Shown: piece after piece, positions 25,919 to 34,395 of the stretch
Numbering within the stretch: the stretch's first letter is position 1
Layout: the number at the start of each line of letters is the position of its first letter
DNA from: CF-46 sp042408445
GTDB taxonomy: Bacteria > Chloroflexota > Limnocylindria > Limnocylindrales > CSP1-4
Direction: 5' to 3'
NCBI GenBank assembly: GCA_042408445.1
Contig: JBHORC010000023.1
Location: 166,136-230,135, forward strand
DNA length: 64,000 bases
The notes under the pieces: generated by a model
The model's input: only the letters and a program-made list of their open reading frames with translations
Databases searched by the model: none
What the model was told of the DNA's origin: nothing
Program-made: the position numbers and the translations under genes

Positions 25919-25933
25919 TAGCCTTGGCCGGTG
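25919..25933 (+). promoter_or_regulatory. -10 element for a probable leaderless AraC-type regulator mRNA
   Basis: TAGCCT (25919-25924) ends 6 nt before the GTG start at 25931, matching the spacing seen at 23310 and 38353. There is no ribosome-binding site in the 6-nt gap. Confidence 0.45.
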
Positions 25934-26320
25934 AGTCGCGAAGTCGAGGACCTGCACCGGCGTATGCTCCGCGCTCGCGACGCCATGGACCGGGCGTATG
26001 CGGAGCCGCTCGACATCCGGGCCATCGCGTCCGTGGCCCACGTCTCCGAGGCGCACTTCATCCGCAGCTTCCGGGCGGTCTTCGGCGAGACGCCGCACCG
26101 GTATCTCCAGCGCCGCCGCGTCGAACGCTCGATGTTCCTCCTGCGGGAGACCGACCGGAGCGTCACGGACATCTGTCTCGACGTCGGGTTCGCCAGCCTG
26201 GGGACGTTCAGCCGCACGTTCCGCGAGATCGTCGGGCAGACGCCGTCGGCGTATCGCGCCGGGCACGGCCCGATCGTCGCGCCGAACTGCTTCCAGCTCG
26301 CGGCGACCCGGCCCTGGTGA
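25931..26320 (+). CDS. Small AraC-family transcriptional regulator (DNA-binding domain only)
   Basis: The 129-residue protein consists almost entirely of the AraC double helix-turn-helix domain: LDIRAIASVAHVSEAHFIRS (first HTH, near 28-47) and SVTDICLDVGFASLGTFSRT (second, near 77-96), then FREIVGQTPSAYR. It lacks a ligand-binding domain, as in SoxS/Rob-sized members. It heads a group with the DUF1801 gene (105 nt downstream) and the VOC gene, and may regulate them. The GTG start is 6 nt after a -10-like box. Confidence 0.85.
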   Translation: MSREVEDLHRRMLRARDAMDRAYAEPLDIRAIASVAHVSEAHFIRSFRAVFGETPHRYLQRRRVERSMFLLRETDRSVTDICLDVGFASLGTFSRTFREIVGQTPSAYRAGHGPIVAPNCFQLAATRPW

Positions 26321-26425
26321 CCCCGTCGCGCTCCGGGAGATCGAGCAGTTTCGGAGAAGCCAGGACTCGACCCGCTCCCTAGCATCGACGTCAGCGAGAT
26401 CAACCCACCAAGCGAGGAATCAGCC

Positions 26426-26872
26426 ATGAGCACACAGACGACCACCAGTCAGAAGGCCGGCTTCAGCGCCGACGAGAAGGCCGCGATGCGGGAGCGGGCG
26501 AAGGAGGCGAAGGCCGAGGCGCGCCGCGGCGCGGACCGGGAGGCGGGGCTGCGCGACGTGCTCGCGAAGATCGCCGAGATGCCGGAGCCGGATCGCGTCA
26601 TCGCGGAGCGACTCCACGCGATCGTCTCCGAGGTCGCGCCGGAGCTCGCGCCGAAGACGTACTACGGGATGCCGGCCTACGCGAAGGACGGCAAGGTCCT
26701 CTGCTTCTTCAAGCCTGCCGTCAAGTTCAACGCGCGGTACGCGACGATCGGCTTCGAGGATGTGGCCAACCTTGACGAGGGGTCGATGTGGCCAACGTCG
26801 TACGGCGTGACGAAGCTGACGAAGGACGACGAGGCCCGGATCGCGGCGATCGTCAAGCAGGCCGCGAGCTGA
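26426..26872 (+). CDS. DUF1801/YdhG-like small protein
   Basis: The 148-residue protein has a charged, helical N-terminus (about residues 12-40) followed by a DUF1801-type domain. Key segments are VAPELAPKTYYGMPAYAKDGKV and FNARYATIGFED, similar to the iron-chaperone-like YdhG/frataxin-like fold. A GAGGAA site precedes the ATG. A TAGCAT box near 26378 may be its promoter. It precedes the VOC gene by 14 nt. The role is unknown, although small AraC-DUF1801-VOC groups are common in soil bacteria. Confidence 0.75.
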   Translation: MSTQTTTSQKAGFSADEKAAMRERAKEAKAEARRGADREAGLRDVLAKIAEMPEPDRVIAERLHAIVSEVAPELAPKTYYGMPAYAKDGKVLCFFKPAVKFNARYATIGFEDVANLDEGSMWPTSYGVTKLTKDDEARIAAIVKQAAS

Positions 26873-26886
26873 AGGGACCGAACGCG

Positions 26887-27315
26887 ATGATCGACTCCTT
26901 GAACGTCACCGCCATCAAGGTCCTGGACCAGGACGAGGCGCTCGACTTCTACGTCAACAAGCTCGGCCTGGAGGTTGCCCAGGACTTCCAGCAGGGGCCG
27001 GTTCGCTGGCTGACCGTCCGGGTTCCCGGCGACACCGAAACCGAGATCTACCTGGAGAAGCCGGCTCCGCCGGCCTACGACGAGGCGACGGCAACGCAGC
27101 TCCGCGAGCTGATCACGAAGGGCGCCGTCGGCTGGATCGCCTTCCGGGCGGACGACGTCCGGAGCCTCTACGAGACGCTGAAGTCGCGTGGAGTCACCGA
27201 CTTCACCCAGGAGCCGACGGATCACTTCTACGGGACCGACATGGGCGTCCGCGACCCATTCGGCAACGCGATCCGGATCCTCCAGCCCGCGAAGGTCGCT
27301 GCGCCGACCGCCTGA
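26887..27315 (+). CDS. VOC-family (glyoxalase/bleomycin-resistance-like) protein
   Basis: The 142-residue protein has a single vicinal-oxygen-chelate domain with paired beta-alpha-beta-beta-beta units. It opens with VTAIKVLDQDEALDFYVNKL and ends with MGVRDPFGNAIRILQP. Family members bind a metal and act as glyoxalases, dioxygenases, epimerases or drug-binding proteins. The substrate cannot be told. AAGGGA lies 9-14 nt before the ATG. It is probably co-transcribed with the DUF1801 gene and ends at the hairpin at 27321-27360. Confidence 0.82.
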   Translation: MIDSLNVTAIKVLDQDEALDFYVNKLGLEVAQDFQQGPVRWLTVRVPGDTETEIYLEKPAPPAYDEATATQLRELITKGAVGWIAFRADDVRSLYETLKSRGVTDFTQEPTDHFYGTDMGVRDPFGNAIRILQPAKVAAPTA

Positions 27316-27320
27316 CCGAG

Positions 27321-27360
27321 CGGCGCGAGGAGGCGGCGGGAGAGCCGACTCCTCGCGCCG
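27321..27360. terminator. Strong bidirectional hairpin terminator
   Basis: CGGCGCGAGGAG (27321-27332) is perfectly complementary to CTCCTCGCGCCG (27349-27360) across a 16-nt loop. It sits between the convergent VOC and lipoprotein genes. Confidence 0.7.
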
Positions 27361-27363
27361 CCC

Positions 27364-28749
27364 CTACCCGGTGATCGCCACCAGGCGGTCGTACCCGTCG
27401 CCGAAGACCGTGCCGTGGTCGGATCCGTCCTCGGTGTCGACGGCGACGATCCGGCCGGAGCCGAGCAGGACGAACGCCGACCGACCGTCCGGCAGGAACG
27501 CGACGGACTTGACGGAGTCGCCCGGGAGCGCGCGCCAGGCCACGGATAGATCCTTCGTCCGAACCGCGACGAGCCCGTCGCGTCCACCGGCGAGGAGCAG
27601 CGCTCCGGTAGGGTCGACGACGGCTCGACGACCCGTCCGGCCCACCGGCTCGTGGCCGAACTTCGCGAGGATCAATGCCGGCTCCGCGGCCGCGCTCGCC
27701 GGCGTCGCCGGCCCGTCGATCCGTGCGGTCCGTCCGACGGTGAGGTCGGATCGATGGATCTCGGCCACCACGCCGAGGCTCGCGTTGACGGCGTAGATGT
27801 CGTCGGGGTTCGGGCCTTCCGTGAGGCCCCAGTCCATGGTCCCGCTCGCGTCGTCTGCGCCGTTTGCCGGCAGGTCGACGCAGAGCGCCCACTTCTCGGC
27901 CGTGCTCAGGACGTGGACGAACGGGTGCTCGGCGCCGCGGTAGAGCGTGAGGACGGTCCCATCCGCGCGGCGAAGCTGCGTGATCGGCCGGCCGGCCATC
28001 GCCTCGTCCGTGGTCGCCTTGTCGACGACGACCGCGTCATCCATCCGGCCCGACGTGACATCCACGGATCGAACCTGGTAATGGTCGGGCGTGCCGTCGT
28101 TCAGGTGCTCGATCACGTACAGGATCGCGCCATTCGCAGACAGCGCGTCAAAGTCGAAGGCGCCCTTCAGCTCGACCGTCCGGACGAGCTCGAGCGGTCC
28201 GTCGGACGGCGGCACCGCCGCCCGGACCACCGCGAACCGGGAGACGGCGTCGGCGGCGGGTTGCGCGTACGCGTCCACGCCGTCCTGCACGAGGACGACG
28301 GTCGAGTCGTCGAGCGATCGACCGACCGGAACCGGGTCGTCGCCGATCGTCGGCAGGTGCCACCGGCCCTGGAGCGTCAGCTGTCGACCGGTGTCCTCGC
28401 CGAACAGCACGTTCGTGAGGCGGGTATCGGCGCCGTCCGGCGTCGCGGTGAAGATGTGGCCCCACATCGCATCGGGAGCACCCAGAGGCAGGCGGAACGC
28501 CACGTCGTGGCGGGGTGACTCGATGATCCGGAGATCGGCTTCGCCGGACCGCCCGACGGCGAGGAGCGCCGGCGGGACCGCGACCGTCTGGCTGGGTCCT
28601 GGTGATGCGGCGGCCGCCCGCTGGGTGGCAGCCCCCGAAGGGCTCGCGGGGCCGGCCCCGGACGGAGCGGCTGAACCGGTGCACCCGGCGGTCACGAGGA
28701 TCAGGGCCGCGCCGGCGAGGAGGCCGGGTACGCGCATCAGCATGGTCAT
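27364..28749 (-). CDS. Secreted lipoprotein with a beta-propeller-like body
   Basis: The 461-residue product starts with a lipoprotein signal peptide: basic start, hydrophobic LLAGAALILVTAG, then a lipobox cysteine near residue 22 and a Ser/Ala/Pro linker. The rest shows repeated short beta-strand segments with motifs such as GRSAFVLLGSGRIVAVDTEDG, suggesting a WD40/PQQ-like propeller that binds a ligand or partner outside the membrane. It is the third gene of the sigma-factor operon, 49 nt after the anti-sigma-like gene, so it may be a sensor or effector. The internal ATG at 28749 is chosen to give a proper signal peptide. Confidence 0.7.
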   Translation of the reverse strand: MTMLMRVPGLLAGAALILVTAGCTGSAAPSGAGPASPSGAATQRAAAASPGPSQTVAVPPALLAVGRSGEADLRIIESPRHDVAFRLPLGAPDAMWGHIFTATPDGADTRLTNVLFGEDTGRQLTLQGRWHLPTIGDDPVPVGRSLDDSTVVLVQDGVDAYAQPAADAVSRFAVVRAAVPPSDGPLELVRTVELKGAFDFDALSANGAILYVIEHLNDGTPDHYQVRSVDVTSGRMDDAVVVDKATTDEAMAGRPITQLRRADGTVLTLYRGAEHPFVHVLSTAEKWALCVDLPANGADDASGTMDWGLTEGPNPDDIYAVNASLGVVAEIHRSDLTVGRTARIDGPATPASAAAEPALILAKFGHEPVGRTGRRAVVDPTGALLLAGGRDGLVAVRTKDLSVAWRALPGDSVKSVAFLPDGRSAFVLLGSGRIVAVDTEDGSDHGTVFGDGYDRLVAITG

Positions 28750-28798
28750 TCCCCATCGCACCGGACGCTGCGGTCCGAACGTCACCGATACACCACGA

Positions 28799-29734
28799 TC
28801 AGGGCGACGGTTCCACCGGGTGCAGCGCCTCGGCGATCCGGACGGCGTCATCGCGACCGAGGCTCGTCTCGACGCGATACGTCACGGGATCCCGCGACCA
28901 GGCGAGGGTGTCGCCGGCCATCCGGCGGCGGTCGAAGGCAACGTGGCCATCCGGCCCCACGTAGACGAAATCGTGCGCGCCGCCGGCGATCCAGTAGCCC
29001 GGGCTCCCGCCGACGGACACGTCCTCGATCGTCGCGCCGGTATCGAGGATCTTCCCGAAGTAGCCGGTATCGAGATGGCCGGGAAACTCGGTGACGATCA
29101 GCGAGACCCCGGGCTCGAGCGTTTCCCGGACGCCTGCACGCGCCGCCCAGACGAGGGTCACGCGCCCGACGTCGTCGATCCAGACGGTATCGGGCGCACC
29201 GAAGCGGGCGTCCGCCGGCACGAGAAGTGGGAACGTCGCTGCCCGCGCGGCCTCCGCGATGGTGACCTCGCGGCCCAGGCCAAGGGTTGCGCCAGCCGGA
29301 CCCGGAGACGAGGTCGACGTTGCCGACGGGCGGTTGCCGGCGCTTCCGGCGGGCGCCGAGGACGGACCAACGACGGCGGGCGGCGTGCGCTCGGGCGCGA
29401 ACACGATCCGAAGACCCGGCAGGCCGAACCCGAGGGCCGCCACCACCGCCGCGAGCACGATCGCCGCCGCAATCCCCAGCACGACCGCCCGGCGCATCGG
29501 TCGCCGCAGGAGCAGCGACGGCCGGCGCGTCGTGGAGCGAGCGCCGAGCCCCGTGCCTGCGGCCGACGCCCTCGCGGCCTCGATCCGCTGCCGGGCGCGA
29601 GCCGCAGGATCGACAGCCGCGGACGCCGCGCTCCGCGCCGCGACCTCCGGCCATGCCAGCGCCGCGCCCAGCTGGAGCAGCGCGTCCTCCAGGACGGCGT
29701 CCGACACCGCCTCGAACCGGCGTCGCTCAGCCAC
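28799..29734 (-). CDS. Single-pass membrane protein, probable anti-sigma factor
   Basis: The 311-residue protein has a cytoplasmic N-terminal part (about 80 residues), one membrane helix (about 82-107, VVLGIAAAIVLAAVVAALGF) and an extracytoplasmic domain with DUF4367-like features (SLIVTEFPGHLDTGYFGKIL; SPGYWIAGGAHDFVYV). The GTG start overlaps the ECF sigma gene by 8 nt. That position and topology are typical of an anti-sigma factor, although no zinc-binding HxxxCxxC anti-sigma motif is visible. The extracytoplasmic domain could sense a signal with the adjacent lipoprotein. Confidence 0.65.
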   Translation of the reverse strand: MAERRRFEAVSDAVLEDALLQLGAALAWPEVAARSAASAAVDPAARARQRIEAARASAAGTGLGARSTTRRPSLLLRRPMRRAVVLGIAAAIVLAAVVAALGFGLPGLRIVFAPERTPPAVVGPSSAPAGSAGNRPSATSTSSPGPAGATLGLGREVTIAEAARAATFPLLVPADARFGAPDTVWIDDVGRVTLVWAARAGVRETLEPGVSLIVTEFPGHLDTGYFGKILDTGATIEDVSVGGSPGYWIAGGAHDFVYVGPDGHVAFDRRRMAGDTLAWSRDPVTYRVETSLGRDDAVRIAEALHPVEPSP

Positions 29735-30308
29735 GCCGCACCCCCGCCGGCTCCGCGAGCTCGGTCCGCAGCCGCACGAGCGCCCGGGACAATCGCGACT
29801 TCACCGTGCCGCGGGGCAGCCCGAGGACGTCCGCGGTCTCGGCCTCGCTGAGTTCGAGGAAGTAGCGAGCGGCGATGACCTCCCGGTCGGTGTCCGCCAA
29901 CGCGTTGATGCCAGCAAGCAGCGTCTCCTGCTGCTCGCGGGCGAGGACCGCCGACTCGGGCGATGGGGCCGCATCACCGGGCCGGCGGTCCTCGGCGGCC
30001 CGAAGGGCGAGGCCGGCTCGGCGGCCCGCGGATCGGCGTCGGTTCCGCGCCTCGTTGGCGACGATCCTGAGGAGCCACGGCCGGACGGGTGAACCCACCC
30101 GGAACCGGCCAAGCGCGGCGTGCGCCTTGACGAACGCCTCCTGGACCGCGTCCTCGGCGTCGCCGTCCGGCGCGATCACGTGCGCCGTCCGGATGGCGGC
30201 GTCCTGGTATCGCCGGACGAGCGCCTCGTAGGCCATCACGTCGCCTCCGCGCGCACGTTCGATCTGCTCGGCGTCCAGCGCTTCGTCGGCGCGCCGCTTG
30301 TCTTCCAG
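29727..30308 (-). CDS. ECF RNA polymerase sigma factor with a probable CTG start
   Basis: This sigma-70-family ECF factor has region 2 (DAEDAVQEAFVKAHAALGRF and PVRPWLLRIVANEARNRRR) and region 4 (LSEAETADVLGLPRGTVKSR). The first ATG/GTG (30236/30239) would cut off the conserved region 1.2/2.1 lead-in IERARGGDVMAYEALVRRYQ. Upstream of it the frame has no ATG, GTG or TTG before a stop at 30327-30329. It does have a CTG at 30308 preceded by GGAGGG (30322-30317) at 8 nt. I therefore propose a CTG start and a 193-residue product. It heads an operon with the anti-sigma-like and lipoprotein genes and is divergent from the cyclase gene. Confidence 0.75.
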   Translation of the reverse strand: MEDKRRADEALDAEQIERARGGDVMAYEALVRRYQDAAIRTAHVIAPDGDAEDAVQEAFVKAHAALGRFRVGSPVRPWLLRIVANEARNRRRSAGRRAGLALRAAEDRRPGDAAPSPESAVLAREQQETLLAGINALADTDREVIAARYFLELSEAETADVLGLPRGTVKSRLSRALVRLRTELAEPAGVRRG

Positions 30309-30453
30309 GTGGACGGCCCTCCACGGTCAACCGTACGTCCTACACCGCAGACGGCTCCACGGTTCCCGCCCGCTACACTCCCTCTTGTCGCTGTCCCGGG
30401 GCCGACGGTACCGTCGATCCTCCGCACCGCCTCCACGTGAACGGGGCCAGACC

Positions 30454-33400
30454 GTGATCTCGCCGCCAGAGCCGCTCGTCGCGTCGCCGGACTCATCGGC
30501 GCCCGGTGACGTCCTCAAGCCGTACGTCCCGCGCCTCGTCATCGACTGGCTGCGGACGACGCCGGACGCGCTTCACCGCGAGCTCGAGGCGACGCTCGTC
30601 TTCGTCGACATCTCCGGCTTCACCGCGCTCACGGAGCGCCTCGCCAAGAAGGGCAAGATCGGCGCGGAGCTGATGCGTGACACGCTGGACGGCGTGTTCC
30701 GCGCCCTCCTCGACGAGGCGTACGACTGGGGCGCCGGCCTCCTGAAGTGGGGCGGCGACGCGCTCCTCCTCCTGTTCGACGGCCCGGAGCACGAGCTTCG
30801 CGCGACTCGTGCGGCCTGGGAGATGCAGCGGACGATCGACCGGGTCGGGCGGCTGCACCTGACCGGCGGGACGCTCGTCCTCCGGATGTCCGTCGGGATC
30901 GGGACCGGGACGTTCCACTTCTTCATGAGCGGGAGCGTCCACCGCGAACTGCTCATTGCCGGCCCGGCGATGACCGAGACGTTGACGATGGAGGCGATCG
31001 CCGACGCAGGGGAGATCGGGATCTCCGCGGCGCTGGCGGCCAAGCTTGACCCGTCGTGCGTCGGGCCGCCGAAGGAGTCGACGATCCTCCTCGCCGCGCC
31101 GCCGGAGGTCGAGCGGCGCCGAGCCCCCGACGTCGGCGACGTGAGCAGCATCGACATCGCCTCGTGCATCCCCGTCGCCACGCGCGGCCACGTCCTGCTC
31201 CAGAAGAGCGAGCCGGAGCACCGGACGATCACCGCCGCCTTCATCGATCTCATGGACACGGACCGCCTGCTCGAGGAGATCGGGCCGGACGACCTTGCGG
31301 TCGGGCTGGATGCGCGGATCCGCCAGATCGAGGAGGCCGCCCTCCAGTTCGAGGTGCCGTTCTACGAGACCGATGTCGGCAAGTCGAGCGTCAAGGCGCT
31401 CCTCACGGCCGGCGCCCCCACGAGCACGGGCCACGACGAGGAGCGGATGCTCCGGACCCTGCGCATGGTCATGGACCAGCCGGGCATCGTCCCGATGCGG
31501 GTCGGCGTGAATACGGGCCGCGTGTTCACGGGCGACTTCGGCCCGTCCTACCGCCGTGCGTACCGCGTCTTCGGCGACGCGATCAACACCGCCGCACGGG
31601 TGATGAGCAAGGCGGAGGCCGGGCAGATCCTCTCGACCGAGATCGTCCTCAGCCGTTCGCGGACGATCTTCGACACCACGCCCATTCCGCCGTTCGCAGC
31701 GAAGGGCAAGGCGCTACCCGTCCACGCATCCATCGTCGGATCGGCGATGGGCCGGCGCGCCGCAGACCAGCGCGGCCTCCCGCTCGTCGGCCGCGACGCC
31801 GAGCTCCAGGAATTGATGCGGGCGGTGGAGCTCACGCTCGCGGGCGCCGGGACGGTGGTCGAGATCCACGGCGAGCCCGGTGTCGGCAAGAGTCGGCTGC
31901 TCGAAGAAGTCATCTCGCGATCCCCGACCTTCCGCGTGATCTCGACGCGATGCGAGGAATACGAGGCATCGACTCCGTACTTTCCAATGCGTGCGGTCAT
32001 GGGCAATGCCCTCGGCGCACCACCGGCCGACGATGACGACGACGTGCTTGCCGGGCGCCTCCGAACCCTGGTCGCGGAGCTCGATCCGTCACTGGAGCCG
32101 TGGATCCCGCTGCTCGGCATCCTCCTGGGCCTGGAGCTGCCACCGACACCCGAGACAGCAAGGCTGGATGACCGATTCCTTCGCGAGCGCCTCGCCGAGG
32201 TGACGATCCAGTTCCTCGTCGCGGCGCTGCGCGGTCCCACGATGTTGGCCATCGAGGACGCGAACCACATCGACGAGGCGACGCGGGATCTCCTGATCCG
32301 AATGTTCGAGGCGCGCGAGAGCCATCGCGCCATGCTCATCCTCACGAGCCAGTCGCCGGAGCGTGTCCTGACGGTCGGCGAGGACGCCACGCCGCTCGAG
32401 GGCGACCTCTCGTTGACGCTCGAGCCGTTGCCGGCCGAGAGCCTGACCCAGATCCTCGAGCTCGCGACCGAGGACAACCCGCTCCGCCCCCATGTTGTCG
32501 AGGAGATCGCTCGTCGCTCCGGCGGGAACGCCCTGTTCCTGTTCGAGCTGCTGGACGCCGTGCGCGAGTCGGGATCGCTCGAATCCCTGCCCGACTCGAT
32601 CGAGGCTTTGATCGCCGGCGAGATCGATCGCCTCGCGCCGGTCGACCGCACGATCCTCCGGTACGCGAGCGTCCTCGGCGCGTCGTTCGACCCCCAGCTT
32701 CTCAGCGCGGTGATCCCCGACACGGTCGAGCTGGCGGAGGACGCCTGGACCCGACTGAACGACTTCGTCGACGTGACACCGGGTGGTCCGGCCCGCTTCC
32801 GGAATCGCCTCATTCGTGACGCCGCCTACGAGGGCCTGCCGTTCCGACGGCGACGGGCGCTGCACGCCGCCGTCGCCGGCGCGATCGAGGACGGGGCCGG
32901 CAGTCGTGCGGAGGACGAGGCAGGTTCGCTGTCGTTCCACTTCCACGCCGCCCAGGTGTGGGACAAGGCGTGGCACTACTCGCGCGTTGCCGGTGATCGC
33001 GCGATGCGCATCTACGCATCGGCGGACGCAAGCCGCTACTACGAGCGGGCGTTGCTCGCGGGCCGTCGGCTCCGTTCGGTGCCGGCTCGCGAGCTCGCGG
33101 ACCTGTACGAGCGCTGGAGTGACGCGGTCTATCTGCTCGGGCGGTACGACGACGCCGATCGAGCGCTCAAGGCCGCCCGGCGGCTGCTCGGCAAGGACCC
33201 GGTCGCCGAGACGCCGCTCGTCATCAAGCAGTCGATCATCACGAGCCGGACGGGCCGGTATCGCCAGACGAACGCCCGGGTGAACCGCGGGCTCCGCTCG
33301 CTGGAGGGTCGCCGGGGGCCGGAGGCGGCTGCGGCCCGCGCACGGCTGATGGTGATCAACGCCGGGACGCGCTTCCTGGAGAACCGCCGCGTCGAGAGCA

Positions 33401-34338
33401 TCCGCTGGGCGCGACGGGCCGAACGACAGGCGCGTCGGTCCGACGCGAAGGATGCCCTCGCCCAGTCCTACAAGCTGCTCGACATGGCGCTCAAGGAGAA
33501 CGGCCAGGTCGAGAAGGCGGTCTACTCCGGACGCGCGCTGGCCCTGTACGAGGAGCTGGGTGACCTGCGCAGCCAGGCGCTGATCCTGAACAACCTCGGG
33601 ATCATCGCCCAGGAGCGATCGCACTGGGACGAGGCGCTGGCGCTGTACGACCGCTCGCTCGCGATCATGGAGCAGACCGGCGACCGGACGAACGCGGCGC
33701 TCGCGAAGTACAACATCGCCGAGATCCTCTCGGACCAGGGCCGGCTGGATGAGGCCGAGGTGCTGCTCCGCGACGTGCTGCGCGTCTGGCGCGCATCGGG
33801 CAATGAGGCCGACGTCGCCGAGGCGCGCCGCGAACTCGGCAAATCGCTCGCCCGGCGTGGCGAGTTCGCCGCCGCCCGGGAGCTGTACGAGGCGGCGCTC
33901 GCCGAGCAGCTGAAGACCGGCAAGAGCGGCGAGTCGCTCTCGACCACGGTCCGCGTCCGGGAGCTCGACGTCCTTTCGGGGCTCGGAAGCGAGGCGCTCC
34001 CAGGGATCGACGAGGCGCTCGCGTCGACGACGTCGGTCGAGGGCGGGAGCGTCTTCGTCGCGCCGCTTCGACGCCTCCGTGGCTGGGCGCTCGCCCAGGC
34101 GGGCCGGATCAGCGAAGCCGAGGACGTGCTGGGCGCGGCGCTCTCGACCGCGCGCGGCCGGGAGGATCGGTTCGAGGTCGTCCTGCTCCTCGATGCGCTC
34201 GTCGCGATCGGTCGCTGGCGACGGGCGGACGTCACCGCGCTGGAGCGCGAGTGGTCCGCGGGCAAGACCGCCCTCGGGATCATCACGCTCCCGCCGTTCC
34301 CGGGGACGCCGCGAGAGGTCGTCGACCTCGTCGAATAG
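30454..34338 (+). CDS. Adenylate/guanylate cyclase-like protein with ATPase and TPR domains
   Basis: The 1294-residue signalling protein begins with two class III cyclase homology domains. The first (about 45-230) has a metal-binding aspartate D52 in VFVDISGFTALTERL and GGDALLLLF near 100. The second (about 255-430) is degenerate at its first metal site but retains VGVNTGRVFTGDFG and AINTAARV. An AAA-type ATPase follows, with Walker A GEPGVGKS at 473-480, then a region of TPR repeats (about 880-1250, e.g. LALYEELGDLRSQALILNN). Such proteins may make cyclic nucleotides or act as STAND regulators. The GTG at 30454 is chosen; the frame upstream is intergenic. It is divergent from the ECF sigma gene. 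Confidence 0.8.
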   Translation: MISPPEPLVASPDSSAPGDVLKPYVPRLVIDWLRTTPDALHRELEATLVFVDISGFTALTERLAKKGKIGAELMRDTLDGVFRALLDEAYDWGAGLLKWGGDALLLLFDGPEHELRATRAAWEMQRTIDRVGRLHLTGGTLVLRMSVGIGTGTFHFFMSGSVHRELLIAGPAMTETLTMEAIADAGEIGISAALAAKLDPSCVGPPKESTILLAAPPEVERRRAPDVGDVSSIDIASCIPVATRGHVLLQKSEPEHRTITAAFIDLMDTDRLLEEIGPDDLAVGLDARIRQIEEAALQFEVPFYETDVGKSSVKALLTAGAPTSTGHDEERMLRTLRMVMDQPGIVPMRVGVNTGRVFTGDFGPSYRRAYRVFGDAINTAARVMSKAEAGQILSTEIVLSRSRTIFDTTPIPPFAAKGKALPVHASIVGSAMGRRAADQRGLPLVGRDAELQELMRAVELTLAGAGTVVEIHGEPGVGKSRLLEEVISRSPTFRVISTRCEEYEASTPYFPMRAVMGNALGAPPADDDDDVLAGRLRTLVAELDPSLEPWIPLLGILLGLELPPTPETARLDDRFLRERLAEVTIQFLVAALRGPTMLAIEDANHIDEATRDLLIRMFEARESHRAMLILTSQSPERVLTVGEDATPLEGDLSLTLEPLPAESLTQILELATEDNPLRPHVVEEIARRSGGNALFLFELLDAVRESGSLESLPDSIEALIAGEIDRLAPVDRTILRYASVLGASFDPQLLSAVIPDTVELAEDAWTRLNDFVDVTPGGPARFRNRLIRDAAYEGLPFRRRRALHAAVAGAIEDGAGSRAEDEAGSLSFHFHAAQVWDKAWHYSRVAGDRAMRIYASADASRYYERALLAGRRLRSVPARELADLYERWSDAVYLLGRYDDADRALKAARRLLGKDPVAETPLVIKQSIITSRTGRYRQTNARVNRGLRSLEGRRGPEAAAARARLMVINAGTRFLENRRVESIRWARRAERQARRSDAKDALAQSYKLLDMALKENGQVEKAVYSGRALALYEELGDLRSQALILNNLGIIAQERSHWDEALALYDRSLAIMEQTGDRTNAALAKYNIAEILSDQGRLDEAEVLLRDVLRVWRASGNEADVAEARRELGKSLARRGEFAAARELYEAALAEQLKTGKSGESLSTTVRVRELDVLSGLGSEALPGIDEALASTTSVEGGSVFVAPLRRLRGWALAQAGRISEAEDVLGAALSTARGREDRFEVVLLLDALVAIGRWRRADVTALEREWSAGKTALGIITLPPFPGTPREVVDLVE

Positions 34339-34341
34339 CGC

Positions 34342-34371
34342 GACGCCCCGGTCGGGTCCGACCAGGGCGTC
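34342..34371. terminator. Hairpin terminator between convergent genes
   Basis: GACGCCC (34342-34348) and GGTCGG (34350-34355) pair with CCGACC (34358-34363) and GGGCGTC (34365-34371), with one C/A mismatch. ATTTCGTTC follows on the plus strand. It separates the cyclase gene from the Ig-like repeat protein gene. Confidence 0.6.
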
Positions 34372-34395
34372 ATTTCGTTCGCTAGCGCGAGTGGC

